Assembly: GCF_014076495.1 (NCBI RefSeq)
Contig: NZ_CP043575.1
Span: 3,534,001 to 3,598,000, forward strand
Reading direction: 5' to 3'
Length of the DNA stretch: 64,000 nucleotides
Source: Comamonas koreensis
GTDB taxonomy: Bacteria; Pseudomonadota; Gammaproteobacteria; Burkholderiales; Burkholderiaceae_C
Positions within the stretch are counted from its first letter, which is position 1, and each line of letters begins with the position of its first letter. Below are positions 8,026 through 17,366 of this stretch, one piece after another. Below the pieces are notes generated by a model. The model was not told the DNA's origin, ran no database searches, and saw nothing but the letters and a program-made list of their open reading frames with translations. A program made the position numbers and the translations under genes.

Positions 8026-10926
8026 ATGCTGATGCCCTCCAAAGAGCCCCTCGCCGCGCTGGAAAACGCCAGTGAATTCATCGCCCGCCACATTGGCCCC
8101 GGCAGCGCCGACGAGGCCAGCATGCTGGCAGCACTGGGCCTGCCCTCGCTCGATGCGCTGATCGACAAGGTGTTGCCCGCCTCCATCGTGCGCAGCAAGC
8201 CCATGGAGCTGCCCGAGCCCGTGACCGAAGCGGACGCGCTGGCCGAGCTCAAGGCCCTGGCCAGCAAGAACCAGGTGCTCAAGAGCTTTATCGGCCAGGG
8301 CTACTACGGCACCTTCACGCCGGGCGTGATTTTGCGCAACATCCTGGAGAACCCCGCCTGGTACACCGCCTACACGCCCTACCAGGCCGAAATCTCGCAA
8401 GGTCGCATGGAAGCACTGGTCAACTTCCAGACCATGGTCTGCGACCTGACCGGCATGCCCATCGCCAACGCCTCGATGCTCGACGAAGCCACGGCCGCTG
8501 CCGAGGCCATGACCCTGGCCAAGCGCTCGGTCAAGTCCAAGAGCAACCGCATCGTGCTGGCAGGCGATCTGCATCCCCAGACCATCGAGGTCATCCAGAC
8601 CCGTGCCGCGCCGCTGGGCCTGGAGGTGCTGGTGGCCAACAGCAAGGACGAATGGGAATCTGCGCTGGCCGGTGAGCTGTTTGCCGCCGTCATCCAGTAC
8701 CCGGCCTCGAGCGGCTGGATCGTCGACTGGAAGGCCGACGTTGATGCCATCCACGCCAAGCAGGCTGCCGCGATTGTGGCCACCGACCTGCTGGCGCTGA
8801 CGCTGATCACCCCGCCCGGTGAATGGGGTGCCGACATCGTCGTGGGCAACAGCCAGCGCTTTGGCATGCCCATGGGCGCCGGCGGCCCGCACGCCGCCTT
8901 CATGGCCTGCCGCGACGACTACAAGCGCTCGCTGCCAGGCCGCCTGGTCGGCGTCAGCGTCGATGTGCATGGCAACCCGGCCTACCGCCTGGCGCTGCAA
9001 ACGCGCGAGCAGCACATCCGCCGCGAAAAAGCCACCTCCAACATCTGCACCGCCCAGGTGCTGCCGGCGGTGATCGCCAGCATGTACGCGGTCTACCACG
9101 GCCCGGCCGGCCTCAAGCGCATTGCCCAGCGCGTGGCACGCCTCACCGCCATCTTGAGCCGTGGCCTGGCGGCGCTGGGCTTCAGCGCCCGGCACCATGA
9201 CAGCGCTTTCGACACCCTGTCGCTGCACACCAAGGACGCCACCGACGCCATCCTGGCGCGCGCGCTGGCCCAGGGCGCCAACCTGCGCAAGGCCTGGGGC
9301 GAGTACCTGTGCATCAGCCTGGATGAAACCTCCAGCCGCGCCGATGTGGAACTGATCTGGAGCATCTTCGCCCAGCCCGGCCAGGCCCTGCCCAATATCG
9401 AGGCGATGGACGAAGGCAGCACCTCGCTGATCCCCGAAGGCCTGCAGCGCACAAGCGCCTACCTGACCCACCCGGTCTTCAACACCCACCACTCCGAGAC
9501 CGCGATGCTGCGCTACATCCGCAGCCTGTCGGACAAGGACCTGGCGCTCGACCGCAGCATGATTCCGCTGGGCAGCTGCACGATGAAGCTCAACGCGACC
9601 AGCGAGATGATCCCCATCACCTGGCCCGAGTTTGCCAACATGCACCCGTTTGCACCGGCCGAGCAACTGCAAGGCTATGCGCTGCTCGATGCCCAGCTGC
9701 GCGAATGGCTGTGCCAGGCCACCGGCTACGCCGGCATCAGCCTGCAGCCCAATGCCGGCTCGCAAGGCGAGTATGCCGGCCTGCTGGCCATCAAGGCCTA
9801 CCACGCCTCCAAGGGCCAGGCGCACCGCAATATCTGCCTGATCCCCAGCAGCGCCCACGGCACCAACCCGGCCAGCGCGCAGATGGTGGGCCTGCAGGTG
9901 GTGGTCACCAAGTGCGATGAGAACGGCAATGTGGACATGGCAGACCTGCAACTGGCCTGCGAAAAGCACAGCGCCAACCTGGCCTGCATCATGATCACCT
10001 ACCCCAGCACGCACGGCGTGTTCGAGACCCAGGTGAAGGAGCTGTGCCAGCTGGTGCACAGCCATGGCGGCCGCGTCTATGTGGATGGCGCCAACATGAA
10101 CGCCCAGGTCGGCCTGGCCGCACCGGGCGAGTTCGGCGGCGATGTCAGCCACCTGAACCTGCACAAGACCTTCTGCATCCCCCACGGCGGTGGCGGCCCC
10201 GGCGTCGGCCCCGTCTGCGTGGTCGAAGACCTGGTGCCCTTCCTGCCCGGCCATGCCACGGCGGGCGTGCCCGGCAAGGTGGGGGCCGTGAGCGCCGCGC
10301 CGCTGGGCAATGCCGCCGTGCTGCCGATCAGCTGGATGTACATCCGCATGATGGGCGAGCCCGGCCTCAAGCGCGCCACCGAGACGGCGATTCTGAACGC
10401 CAACTACATCAGCAAGCGCCTCGAAGCCCACTTCCCAACGCTGTACGCCGGTGAGCACGGCCATGTGGCCCATGAATGCATTCTGGATCTGCGCCACTTC
10501 AAGGACAGCTGCGGCGTGATGGCCGAGGACGTCGCCAAGCGCCTGATCGACTACGGCTTCCACGCGCCGACCCTGTCGTTCCCGGTGCCCAACACCTTGA
10601 TGGTCGAGCCCACCGAGAGCGAGAGCCTGTACGAGCTGGACCGTTTCATCGCAGCGATGATCGCCATCCGTGGCGAGATCGCCGACATTGAAGCGGGCCG
10701 TGCCGCGCAGGATGACAACCTGCTCAAGAACGCGCCCCACACCGCCGAGACCTTGCTGGCGAGCGAATGGAGCCACAGCTACAGCCGTGAAGCCGCCGCC
10801 TACCCCGTGCCTGCGCTGCGCCGCGCCAAGTACTGGAGCCCCGTGGGCCGCGTCGACAACGTCTATGGCGACCGCAACCTGTTTTGCAGCTGCGTGCCGC
10901 TGGACAGCTACGGCACCTCGGCTTAA
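8026..10926 (+). CDS. gcvP: Glycine dehydrogenase (decarboxylating), P protein
   Basis: The PLP-dependent P protein decarboxylates glycine and loads the aminomethyl group onto GcvH. This is the single-chain form, 966 residues, the typical length. The PLP lysine is K714 in HLNLHKTF, followed by the glycine-rich loop [11 protein letters not shown]. The N-terminal half carries the paired pseudo-domain ([16 protein letters not shown]). The start could be the ATG at 8026 or the one at 8032; neither has a strong ribosome site. Upstream in-frame codons to 7915 give a non-conserved basic extension and are left out. It ends the gcv operon. Confidence 0.96.
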   Translation: MLMPSKEPLAALENASEFIARHIGPGSADEASMLAALGLPSLDALIDKVLPASIVRSKPMELPEPVTEADALAELKALASKNQVLKSFIGQGYYGTFTPGVILRNILENPAWYTAYTPYQAEISQGRMEALVNFQTMVCDLTGMPIANASMLDEATAAAEAMTLAKRSVKSKSNRIVLAGDLHPQTIEVIQTRAAPLGLEVLVANSKDEWESALAGELFAAVIQYPASSGWIVDWKADVDAIHAKQAAAIVATDLLALTLITPPGEWGADIVVGNSQRFGMPMGAGGPHAAFMACRDDYKRSLPGRLVGVSVDVHGNPAYRLALQTREQHIRREKATSNICTAQVLPAVIASMYAVYHGPAGLKRIAQRVARLTAILSRGLAALGFSARHHDSAFDTLSLHTKDATDAILARALAQGANLRKAWGEYLCISLDETSSRADVELIWSIFAQPGQALPNIEAMDEGSTSLIPEGLQRTSAYLTHPVFNTHHSETAMLRYIRSLSDKDLALDRSMIPLGSCTMKLNATSEMIPITWPEFANMHPFAPAEQLQGYALLDAQLREWLCQATGYAGISLQPNAGSQGEYAGLLAIKAYHASKGQAHRNICLIPSSAHGTNPASAQMVGLQVVVTKCDENGNVDMADLQLACEKHSANLACIMITYPSTHGVFETQVKELCQLVHSHGGRVYVDGANMNAQVGLAAPGEFGGDVSHLNLHKTFCIPHGGGGPGVGPVCVVEDLVPFLPGHATAGVPGKVGAVSAAPLGNAAVLPISWMYIRMMGEPGLKRATETAILNANYISKRLEAHFPTLYAGEHGHVAHECILDLRHFKDSCGVMAEDVAKRLIDYGFHAPTLSFPVPNTLMVEPTESESLYELDRFIAAMIAIRGEIADIEAGRAAQDDNLLKNAPHTAETLLASEWSHSYSREAAAYPVPALRRAKYWSPVGRVDNVYGDRNLFCSCVPLDSYGTSA

Positions 10927-10955
10927 GTCTTAAGATAGCCCTCGGGCTTCTTCCG

Positions 10956-10981
10956 AAGCGACCCACCGGGTCGCTTTTTTA
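10956..10981 (+). terminator. Intrinsic terminator after gcvTHP
   Basis: AGCGACCC pairs with GGGTCGCT across a three-base loop and runs into six T. It lies 30 bases after the gcvP stop. Confidence 0.88.
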
Positions 10982-11044
10982 CGCCTCTTCCTCCATCAGC
11001 AAAAATCAGCCCGGGACTGCACCCGAGCGCGGAGACTTCTCGGC

Positions 11045-11797
11045 ATGGACAGCATCCTCGTCATCGCCATGGGCGCAGCGCTCGCCGGCTTTGTGCAGGG
11101 CCTCTCGGGCTTTGGCTACAGCATGACGGCCATGGCCCTGTGGGCCTGGACCCTGGAGCCCGCGCTCGCGGCGGTGCTGGCGGTGTTTGGCGGCCTGTGC
11201 GGGCAGATCATCCAGGCGCTCAAGGTGCGGCGCGGCTTTGACGGGCGCATGCTGTGGCCGTTTGTGCTGGGTGGGCTGTGCGGCCTGCCGCTGGGATTGA
11301 AGCTATTGCCCATGCTCGATGCCCAGCTGTTCAAGACCGTGCTGGGCGCGCTGCTGGTCATCTTCTGCCCGCTGATGGCCTTCTCCCACCGGCTGGGCGG
11401 CATCGCATCGGGGCGGCTCAGCCGAGGCCCTGGGCGTGCGCTGGCCAATGGGCTGGCGGGGCTGGCCGGTGGGGCCATGGCGGCGCTGGGTGGTTTTTCG
11501 GGCGTGGTGCCCACCCTGTGGTGCCAGATCACCGGCATGGCGCGCGACACCCAGCGCCAGGTGATCCAGAACTTCAACCTCACGATGCTGGCCGTCACCT
11601 TTGCCAGCTATGTGGCCACCGGGCTGGTGAGCCAGCGCATGCTGCCGCAGCTGGCGGTGGCGCTGCCGGCCATGGTGCTGCCCTCGCTGTGGGGAGCGCG
11701 CCTGTATGAACGCATCAGCGATGTGGCCTTCAAGCGCGTGGTGCTGGGCCTGCTGACCCTGGCGGGCTTGGCCATGCTGGCCTCCAACTGGGCTTGA
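11045..11797 (+). CDS. Sulfite exporter TauE/SafE (TSUP) family membrane protein
   Basis: A 250-residue inner-membrane protein with about eight hydrophobic helices, the size of TSUP permeases. The opening GAALAGFVQGLSGFGY and the mid-protein GGAMAALGGFSGVVPTLW match the two family repeats. Members move sulfite, sulfoacetate or related organosulfur anions; the substrate here is unknown. GGAG lies about ten bases before the ATG. No sulfur-metabolism gene is near, and the gene appears to be a single transcription unit between the gcv terminator and the cyclase gene. Confidence 0.85.
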   Translation: MDSILVIAMGAALAGFVQGLSGFGYSMTAMALWAWTLEPALAAVLAVFGGLCGQIIQALKVRRGFDGRMLWPFVLGGLCGLPLGLKLLPMLDAQLFKTVLGALLVIFCPLMAFSHRLGGIASGRLSRGPGRALANGLAGLAGGAMAALGGFSGVVPTLWCQITGMARDTQRQVIQNFNLTMLAVTFASYVATGLVSQRMLPQLAVALPAMVLPSLWGARLYERISDVAFKRVVLGLLTLAGLAMLASNWA

Positions 11798-12017
11798 CTT
11801 GGCTTGGACCGTTGTGAATAAGTGACAGACCCGGCATCGCCCTCGTGAGGCTGCTGAGGCAGAGGCAAACCACTCCTATAACAATTGTCAGAGTCACTCG
11901 CTGTCGCTGAAAAAGCCCCGGACCACTCCCGATAATCCAGTCGGCCTCTTTCCAGCCCCCAGCTGCACCCGTGTCCGCCTCCGGCCCAGCGCCGTGGGAA
12001 AGGGTCCAGCCCCACCC

Positions 12018-14036
12018 ATGCCCGCATCATCTGCCCAGACCCTTTTGCCCGCTGAAGGAATGGACACCAATGGCCCTGCCTTGGAGCCCATTGTGGCCGG
12101 TGCGCGCTCGCTGAGCACCTACCTGGTGCTGCTGATGCTGGCAGCAGCGCTGCCCATCTTGGCCGCGGGCATCTACACGGTGCAGCATGTGGCCCAGTCC
12201 TACCGAGACAGCAGCCTCAACCGCATGCTGGACATCACCAGCAACCTGGGCCAGGCGGCCGAGTCTGATCTGCTCAACCGCGCCGGCATGCTGCAGTCCT
12301 TTGTGGCGGACGGCGACTTCTCATCGCCCCGCACGCTGGACCGCTGGCTGCGGCTGACCGGCATGGCCGCGCCCAGCAGCCTGGTGCTGCTGCGCCCCGG
12401 CCAGACCCAAGCGGACATGGCCTCGACGGCAGCGCCTGCGTTGCTGCCCGTGCAGCTGGCACTGGCCCAGGAGGCGCTGCGCAGCAGTGCGCCGGCTTTT
12501 TCACAGCTTTTTTTCCAGGACGGCCAGGCCGCAGTGGCGATGGCCGTGCGCCTGGGCGCTGCATCGCCCCAGGTGCTGGTGCTGACCACACCACCGGCTG
12601 AGATGGTGAGCATCGCGCCCAGCCAGGCCAGCGACAGTGTGCTGATAGCCATCACCGATGGCGAGGGCCGGATACTGGCGCGCTCGGCCCAGGCCGAACG
12701 CTTTATCGGCACCACCGTGCCCGACTGGGCCAGGCTGCAGGCCGTGGGTGCCAACCGGGGCAGCTTCGAGGCCCTGCGGGCCGATGGCGGCCAGGTGATC
12801 TTCAGCTTCTACCAGCTGCCCAAGACGCCCGGCTGGGTGGTGGTGGCCGGTGAGCCACTGGAAGCCTTCAACGCCCGCTGGCAAACACCGGTCACCCATA
12901 TCGTGCTGGCCAGCCTTTTTGCGCTGGCCATTGCGGGCCTGCTGTGCGCCTGGGTCTCACGCCAGTTGCTGCGCCCCATCCGCCAGCTGACCATCAGCAC
13001 GCGCACCGGCGCCTCCTATGCCGCGGCCACCGGTGGCGGCCAAGTGCTGGTGGTGCAGGAGTACGAGATCCTGCGCCAGAGCCTCAGCCGCGCACGCGCG
13101 CGCATCGAGTCGACCTTGGCTGCGCAAAAGCAGGCAGCCGCTGCGCTGGCCGCCAGCGAGCAGCGCGCGCGCACCCTGGCCCATGCCGGTGCGTCGGTGC
13201 AGTGGAGCCTCGATGCCAAAGGCCGCGCGCTGTCCATCGTCGGTTGGCAGGCCCTGGGTGGCACGCCAGATGCGCAGGCGCTGCAGCTGGGCTGGCTGCG
13301 CCATGTGCACCCCGAGGACGCCGCGCAGCTGCAAAACCAGGCGGTGCCGCTGTTGACGGACCCCCGCCACACCTTGGATGTGGAGTTGCGCCTGCGCACC
13401 CAGGACGGCGCCTGGCGCTGGATGCGCGCCCGGGGCGCCGCCATTGTGGACGAGCAGCAGCGCATCAGCGAATGGCTGGGCGTGCTCGAAGATGTGGATG
13501 ACCGCAAGCGTGCGCAGGCCGAGGTCGCCTACCTGGCGCTGCATGACCCGCTCACCGGCCTGCCCAACCGCAGTCTGCTGCAAAAGCCGATCTGCTCGCC
13601 GGGCGGCACCGCAGGCGCCTTGCTGTATCTGGACCTGGACCGCTTCAAACAGGTCAATGACACCCTCGGCCACGCCACTGGCGACGCGCTGTTGTGCGCG
13701 GTGGCCGAGCGCTTGCGTGAGCTGCTGCGCGACACCGACCTGGTGGTGCGCATGGGCGGTGACGAATTTTGCATCGTGCAAAACGCCTCCTCGGCGCAAG
13801 CCGCTGCCAGCCTGGCCCAGCGGGTGATCGACAAGCTCAGCGCCGACTATGTGATCGAAGGCCAGCGCGTCAGCATCGGCGTGTCCGTGGGTATTGCCCT
13901 GTTGACCCAGCCCTCTGACACGCAAGACCCGGACGGCCTGCTGCGCAAGGCCGACAGGGCGCTCTACCAGGCCAAGCAGCAGGGCCGGGGGCGCTACGCG
14001 TTCTACACCGAGGCGTTGGGCAGCGGCAGCCCATAA
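12018..14036 (+). CDS. Membrane diguanylate cyclase with periplasmic sensor, PAS and GGDEF domains
   Basis: A protein of about 672 residues that makes cyclic di-GMP. One transmembrane helix lies near residues 30-50. A roughly 240-residue extracytoplasmic sensor, probably Cache-like, follows, then a second helix near 300, a PAS fold (about 390-500) and a C-terminal GGDEF domain. The active-site motif GGDEF is intact at about residue 580. RDTD lies exactly five residues before it, forming the RxxD inhibitory site. No EAL domain is present. The start is uncertain: GTG at 11994, ATG at 12018 and ATG at 12060 are all in frame, and 12018 has a plausible AAAGGG 12 bases upstream. Confidence 0.9.
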   Translation: MPASSAQTLLPAEGMDTNGPALEPIVAGARSLSTYLVLLMLAAALPILAAGIYTVQHVAQSYRDSSLNRMLDITSNLGQAAESDLLNRAGMLQSFVADGDFSSPRTLDRWLRLTGMAAPSSLVLLRPGQTQADMASTAAPALLPVQLALAQEALRSSAPAFSQLFFQDGQAAVAMAVRLGAASPQVLVLTTPPAEMVSIAPSQASDSVLIAITDGEGRILARSAQAERFIGTTVPDWARLQAVGANRGSFEALRADGGQVIFSFYQLPKTPGWVVVAGEPLEAFNARWQTPVTHIVLASLFALAIAGLLCAWVSRQLLRPIRQLTISTRTGASYAAATGGGQVLVVQEYEILRQSLSRARARIESTLAAQKQAAAALAASEQRARTLAHAGASVQWSLDAKGRALSIVGWQALGGTPDAQALQLGWLRHVHPEDAAQLQNQAVPLLTDPRHTLDVELRLRTQDGAWRWMRARGAAIVDEQQRISEWLGVLEDVDDRKRAQAEVAYLALHDPLTGLPNRSLLQKPICSPGGTAGALLYLDLDRFKQVNDTLGHATGDALLCAVAERLRELLRDTDLVVRMGGDEFCIVQNASSAQAAASLAQRVIDKLSADYVIEGQRVSIGVSVGIALLTQPSDTQDPDGLLRKADRALYQAKQQGRGRYAFYTEALGSGSP

Positions 14037-14065
14037 CACGCCGGCCCCCCTGCCCGCGCTGAAAC

Positions 14066-14092
14066 GAAAAAGCCAGCGCTATGGCTGGCTTT
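14066..14092. terminator. Bidirectional terminator between cyclase and mltG
   Basis: AGCCAGC (14071-14077) pairs with GCTGGCT, flanked by A-rich sequence on the left and T on the right. It separates two convergent genes and can serve both. Confidence 0.75.
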
Positions 14093-14125
14093 GCTCAACA
14101 GTCCGGCTTTCGCCAGTGCCCGCGA

Positions 14126-15115
14126 CTACTTGCCGCGGATATAGGTGTTTACCGCACGGTTGTGCTCGTCCAGGCTCTGGCTGAAATGGCTGCTGCCATC
14201 GCCCTTGGCGACAAAGTACAGCGCCTTGGTGTTCTCAGGCTGGATGGCGGCCATCAGCGAGGCCTTGCCGGGCATGGCGATCGGTGTGGGTGGCAAGCCA
14301 GCGCGGGTATAGGTGTTCCAGGGCGTATCGGTCTGCAGGTCGCGCTTGCGCAGATTGCCATCGAATTTTTCACCCAGGCCGTAGATGACGGTCGGGTCCG
14401 TCTGCAGCAGCATGCCGATGCGCAGGCGGTTGATGAAAACCCCCGCCACCATCGCCCGGTCCTCTGCCTTACCGGTTTCCTTCTCAACAATGCTGGCCAG
14501 CGTCAGCAAATCCTGCGGGCTCTTGAGCGGGCTGTCCGAGGGGTTGAGCGACCAGACCGCTTCGAGCCGCTTGTCCATCGCCAGCATCGCGCGGCGCATC
14601 AAGGCCAGGTCGCTGCTGCCCTTGGAAAATGCATAGGTGTCGGGGAAAAACCGGCCTTCGGCCGGCATATCGGGCCGGCCCAGCGCTGCCATGATCTCTT
14701 CGGGCGTCATCGCTGCCGTGTCGTGGCGCAGGTGCTCTTCCCTGGCCATGGCCGCACGCATCTGGCGCAGGTTCCAGCCTTCGACAATGGTCAGCACGCG
14801 CTGGCTGTCTTCACCGCGCACCAGGCGCGCCAGCAGGCTGCGCGGCGACGTGCCGGCGGGTATCTCGTAGTTGCCCGCGCGGATCTTGCGGTCCTGGCCC
14901 GAGAGGCGGAACCACCAGTACAGCAGATCGGGGTTCACCTCGATGCCCACGGCCCGCACCGCCTGGGCGACGGCACGCGGCGAGGTGCCCGGCTCAATCT
15001 CCAGCTCCACGGTGGCGCCGCCTTTGCCCAGGACCAGTGGCTGGTTCAGCCAGACATAGCCCGCACCGGCAGCGGCCAGTGCCAGCACAACAATCAACTT
15101 GAATAAACGCTTCAC
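14126..15115 (-). CDS. mltG: Endolytic murein transglycosylase MltG
   Basis: An inner-membrane lytic transglycosylase that cuts nascent glycan strands and is thought to terminate their growth. The protein has 329 residues, an N-terminal anchor helix (LFKLIVVLALAAAGAGYVW) and a YceG domain. The catalytic glutamate lies in SIVEKETG, and LQTDPTVIYGLG and TYTRAGLPPTPI are strongly conserved family blocks. I start at a GTG (MKRLFK) because GGAGG lies ten bases upstream. The in-frame ATG at 15151 would add 12 residues and run toward the divergent gene. In many bacteria mltG neighbours pabC or tmk; here it is beside a YgfZ-like gene. Confidence 0.94.
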   Translation of the reverse strand: MKRLFKLIVVLALAAAGAGYVWLNQPLVLGKGGATVELEIEPGTSPRAVAQAVRAVGIEVNPDLLYWWFRLSGQDRKIRAGNYEIPAGTSPRSLLARLVRGEDSQRVLTIVEGWNLRQMRAAMAREEHLRHDTAAMTPEEIMAALGRPDMPAEGRFFPDTYAFSKGSSDLALMRRAMLAMDKRLEAVWSLNPSDSPLKSPQDLLTLASIVEKETGKAEDRAMVAGVFINRLRIGMLLQTDPTVIYGLGEKFDGNLRKRDLQTDTPWNTYTRAGLPPTPIAMPGKASLMAAIQPENTKALYFVAKGDGSSHFSQSLDEHNRAVNTYIRGK

Positions 15116-15161
15116 AACCCTACCGCCTCCGTGCAATGGAGCGAGCATCATAATTCACCCC

Positions 15162-16082
15162 ATGACTCAAGCATTACAGGGACACCTTTCGCTCCAGCAT
15201 TTGGGCGTGATCCGCGCCGAGGGCGCCGATGCCGCCAGCTTCTTGCAGGGCCAGCTCAGCCATGATGTGCAGTTGCTGCCCGTGGGCCAGGCACGGCTGG
15301 CGGCTTTTCTGTCGGCCAAGGGCCGCATGCAGGCCAGCTTTATCGTGATCAAACGCAGCGCAGACGAGTTCTGGCTCATCACCAGCCGCGATGTGCTGCC
15401 CGCCACGCTCAAGCGTCTGTCGATGTTTGTGCTGCGCGCCAAGTGCAAGCTGAGCGACGCGACCGAGGCCGTGCAACTGCTGGGCCTGGCCGGTGATGCT
15501 GTGCCCGCCGAGGCCCGCAGCCTGGCGCCCTGGCAGGTGCTGGCGCTGGGCGATGCGTCGATGGTGCGCCTCTATGCCGCCGAAGGCGAGAGCCGCGCAC
15601 TGCTCGCCGCCCCCGCCGCCAGCGCCCTGCCCACGCAAATCTCAGGCAGCCCGGCCATTGCGCCGCAGGCTTGGCAGCTGTCGATGGTGCAGGCGGGCGT
15701 GCCGCTGATCACCACGCCGGTGGTCGATGCCTTTGTGCCCCAGATGCTGAACTTTGAATCGGTCGATGGCGTGAGCTTCAAAAAAGGCTGCTACCCCGGC
15801 CAGGAGGTCGTCGCACGCAGCCAGTTCCGCGGCACGCTCAAGCGCCGCATGTACCGGCTCGCCTCGGCCGCGCAGCCCCAGCCGGGCCAGGAGGTCTTTG
15901 CCGCCAGCGACGACAGCCAGCCGGTGGGCACCGTGGTGCAGGCCGCTGCCAGCGCATCGGGCTTTGAGGCCCTGGTATCGATGCAGATTACGGCCGCCAG
16001 CGAGCCGTTGCACCTGGGCAGCAGCACCGGCGCGGCCTTGCAGCTACTGAGCCTGCCCTATACGCTCAAGGAAGACATCTGA
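15162..16082 (+). CDS. ygfZ: Folate-binding Fe-S cluster maintenance protein, YgfZ/CAF17 family
   Basis: A 306-residue GcvT-related protein that binds tetrahydrofolate and helps repair or mature certain iron-sulfur enzymes. The family signature KGCYPGQE is at residues 208-215, containing the essential cysteine, and the preceding LNFESVDGVSF is also conserved. The ATG at 15162 fits the usual start; upstream in-frame codons overlap the mltG leader. It is divergent from mltG with only 46 bases between the chosen starts, so the two promoters must overlap. Confidence 0.93.
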   Translation: MTQALQGHLSLQHLGVIRAEGADAASFLQGQLSHDVQLLPVGQARLAAFLSAKGRMQASFIVIKRSADEFWLITSRDVLPATLKRLSMFVLRAKCKLSDATEAVQLLGLAGDAVPAEARSLAPWQVLALGDASMVRLYAAEGESRALLAAPAASALPTQISGSPAIAPQAWQLSMVQAGVPLITTPVVDAFVPQMLNFESVDGVSFKKGCYPGQEVVARSQFRGTLKRRMYRLASAAQPQPGQEVFAASDDSQPVGTVVQAAASASGFEALVSMQITAASEPLHLGSSTGAALQLLSLPYTLKEDI

Positions 16083-16216
16083 TCGCCTATTTGTGATGTC
16101 CCACGACAGTGGTAACTGTCTGCTTCATCACAAATACGACAATTTCTCAGTCAAAAAAGGCCCCCCGGCAGCCGTTACAGAATTTTTATGGCATTTGCGC
16201 TGCAATTTGCTAAAAT

Positions 16217-16336
16217 TGCGGGACTTTGCAAGCAGGAGCCGTTCAAGCAGCCCCTGCAAGCATGACGGAACAACTACTCAAGCGCATCTTGACCATCACA
16301 CTTGCCGGGTCTGGGAAACCAGACCCGGCTTTTTAT
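16217..16336 (+). ncRNA. Candidate small RNA ending in a strong terminator
   Basis: The 313-base gap after ygfZ contains no open frame worth calling, but it has a -10-like TAAAAT at 16211-16216 and ends in a perfect 11-bp terminator hairpin at 16304-16329. Between them, GCAGG and CCTGC near 16232-16257 can form a second stem. The layout suggests a short RNA of about 110 bases. The alternative is simply a long 3' untranslated region of ygfZ. No convincing -35 box is visible and I do not recognise a known family. Confidence 0.35.
16304..16336 (+). terminator. Strong intrinsic terminator
   Basis: GCCGGGTCTGG pairs perfectly with CCAGACCCGGC across a GAAA tetraloop and is followed by TTTTTATT. 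The T-run is only on the plus strand, so it serves rightward transcription rather than the convergent gene. Confidence 0.92.
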
Positions 16337-16395
16337 TGGTCAAGTTATCAAACCGCTGCATAGCCCCATTGGTAAGACAAGCGGCCCGCCATTGA

Positions 16396-17307
16396 TCAGC
16401 GCAGCGTTTTTTGCATCGAGATATGGGCAATGCCTGCTTCCTCATAGGGCTCGCCCACAACGCTGAAGCCAGCGCGGCGGTAGAAGTTCTCCGCTGTGCG
16501 CTGCGCATGCAGCTCCACCTGCCGCTTGCCCTGGCGCGCAGCGGCATCGACCAAGGCATCGAGCACCTGGCGGCCCAGACTGCCACCGCGCAGCGGCTTG
16601 GCGACGGCCATGCGGCCAATGCGCATCGCATCGGCCCGGTTTTCTTCCTGCGCGCTGGGCAGCATGCGGCCGGTGGCCACGCACATGCCCAGGCCGTTGA
16701 GCGCGACCGCATGCAGCGCACTCACATCAAAGGCATCGGCCTCGATCTCGGCAGGAATGCCCTGCTCGCGCACAAAGACCTGCATGCGCAGGCGCATCGC
16801 CTCCTGGCCCAGTACATTCCAGCTGCCGGTCTTCAGTTCCACCATCTCTTCGCCCGCTTCAAAGCGCTGCACCATGCGGCGGTAGGCCTCGGGCAGCGGC
16901 TGGGGCTGCTGGGCGCTGTCGGCAAACACATAGACCATGGTGGCCGTGGCCAGCAAAGTGCCAGCGCAGTAGATCGCCGCCTCGTACTGCACCGAGGTAT
17001 TGCCCAGCTTGGCCACGCGCAGGCCGATGTCGATCACATCGTCCAGGCGTGCCGAGGCATGGAACTCCAGCTGCGAGGCGCGCAGGAACAGCTCGCCGCC
17101 CAGGCGCTGCATGCCCTCCTCGTAAGGCACGGCCAGCTGGCGCCAGTATTCGGACATGGCAATATCCACATAGCTCAGGTAATGGGCGTTGAAGACCACT
17201 TTCTGCAGATCGACCTCGGACCAGCGCACGCGCTGGCGGCTGCGGCAGCGGAAATCGGCCAGGCTGCGGGCGGGGGTGTCAAACAGGGTCTGGGAAGAGG
17301 TGCTCAT
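16396..17307 (-). CDS. Fusion of YbgC-type acyl-CoA thioesterase and GNAT acetyltransferase
   Basis: A 303-residue two-domain protein. Residues about 20-150 are a hot-dog thioesterase of the YbgC/4HBT type, with VRWSEVDLQKVVFNAHYLSY as the active-site region; the aspartate that usually acts in catalysis is the D of SEVD. Residues about 160-300 are an ElaA-like GNAT domain, with MRIGRMAVAKPLRGGSLG as the acetyl-CoA loop and AENFYRRAGF as the late motif. Each domain is full length, so this is a true fusion rather than a frameshift. I start at the ATG at 17307 behind AGAAAAG; a GTG at 17325 would add six residues. Confidence 0.85.
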   Translation of the reverse strand: MSTSSQTLFDTPARSLADFRCRSRQRVRWSEVDLQKVVFNAHYLSYVDIAMSEYWRQLAVPYEEGMQRLGGELFLRASQLEFHASARLDDVIDIGLRVAKLGNTSVQYEAAIYCAGTLLATATMVYVFADSAQQPQPLPEAYRRMVQRFEAGEEMVELKTGSWNVLGQEAMRLRMQVFVREQGIPAEIEADAFDVSALHAVALNGLGMCVATGRMLPSAQEENRADAMRIGRMAVAKPLRGGSLGRQVLDALVDAAARQGKRQVELHAQRTAENFYRRAGFSVVGEPYEEAGIAHISMQKTLR

Positions 17308-17366
17308 GGTCTTTTCTGTACTCACAATATGGTCAATCTAGAGGCGGTTCGGCAGCAGGGCCGCGC

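Noticed and set aside
7996..10776. 926-residue open frame antisense to gcvP, and other long antisense frames such as those over dctM, ppsA and ppx
   Set aside because: They mirror highly conserved genes in GC-rich DNA, where the opposite strand often lacks stops. Their sequences are low in pattern and rich in His, Gln, Ala and Gly.
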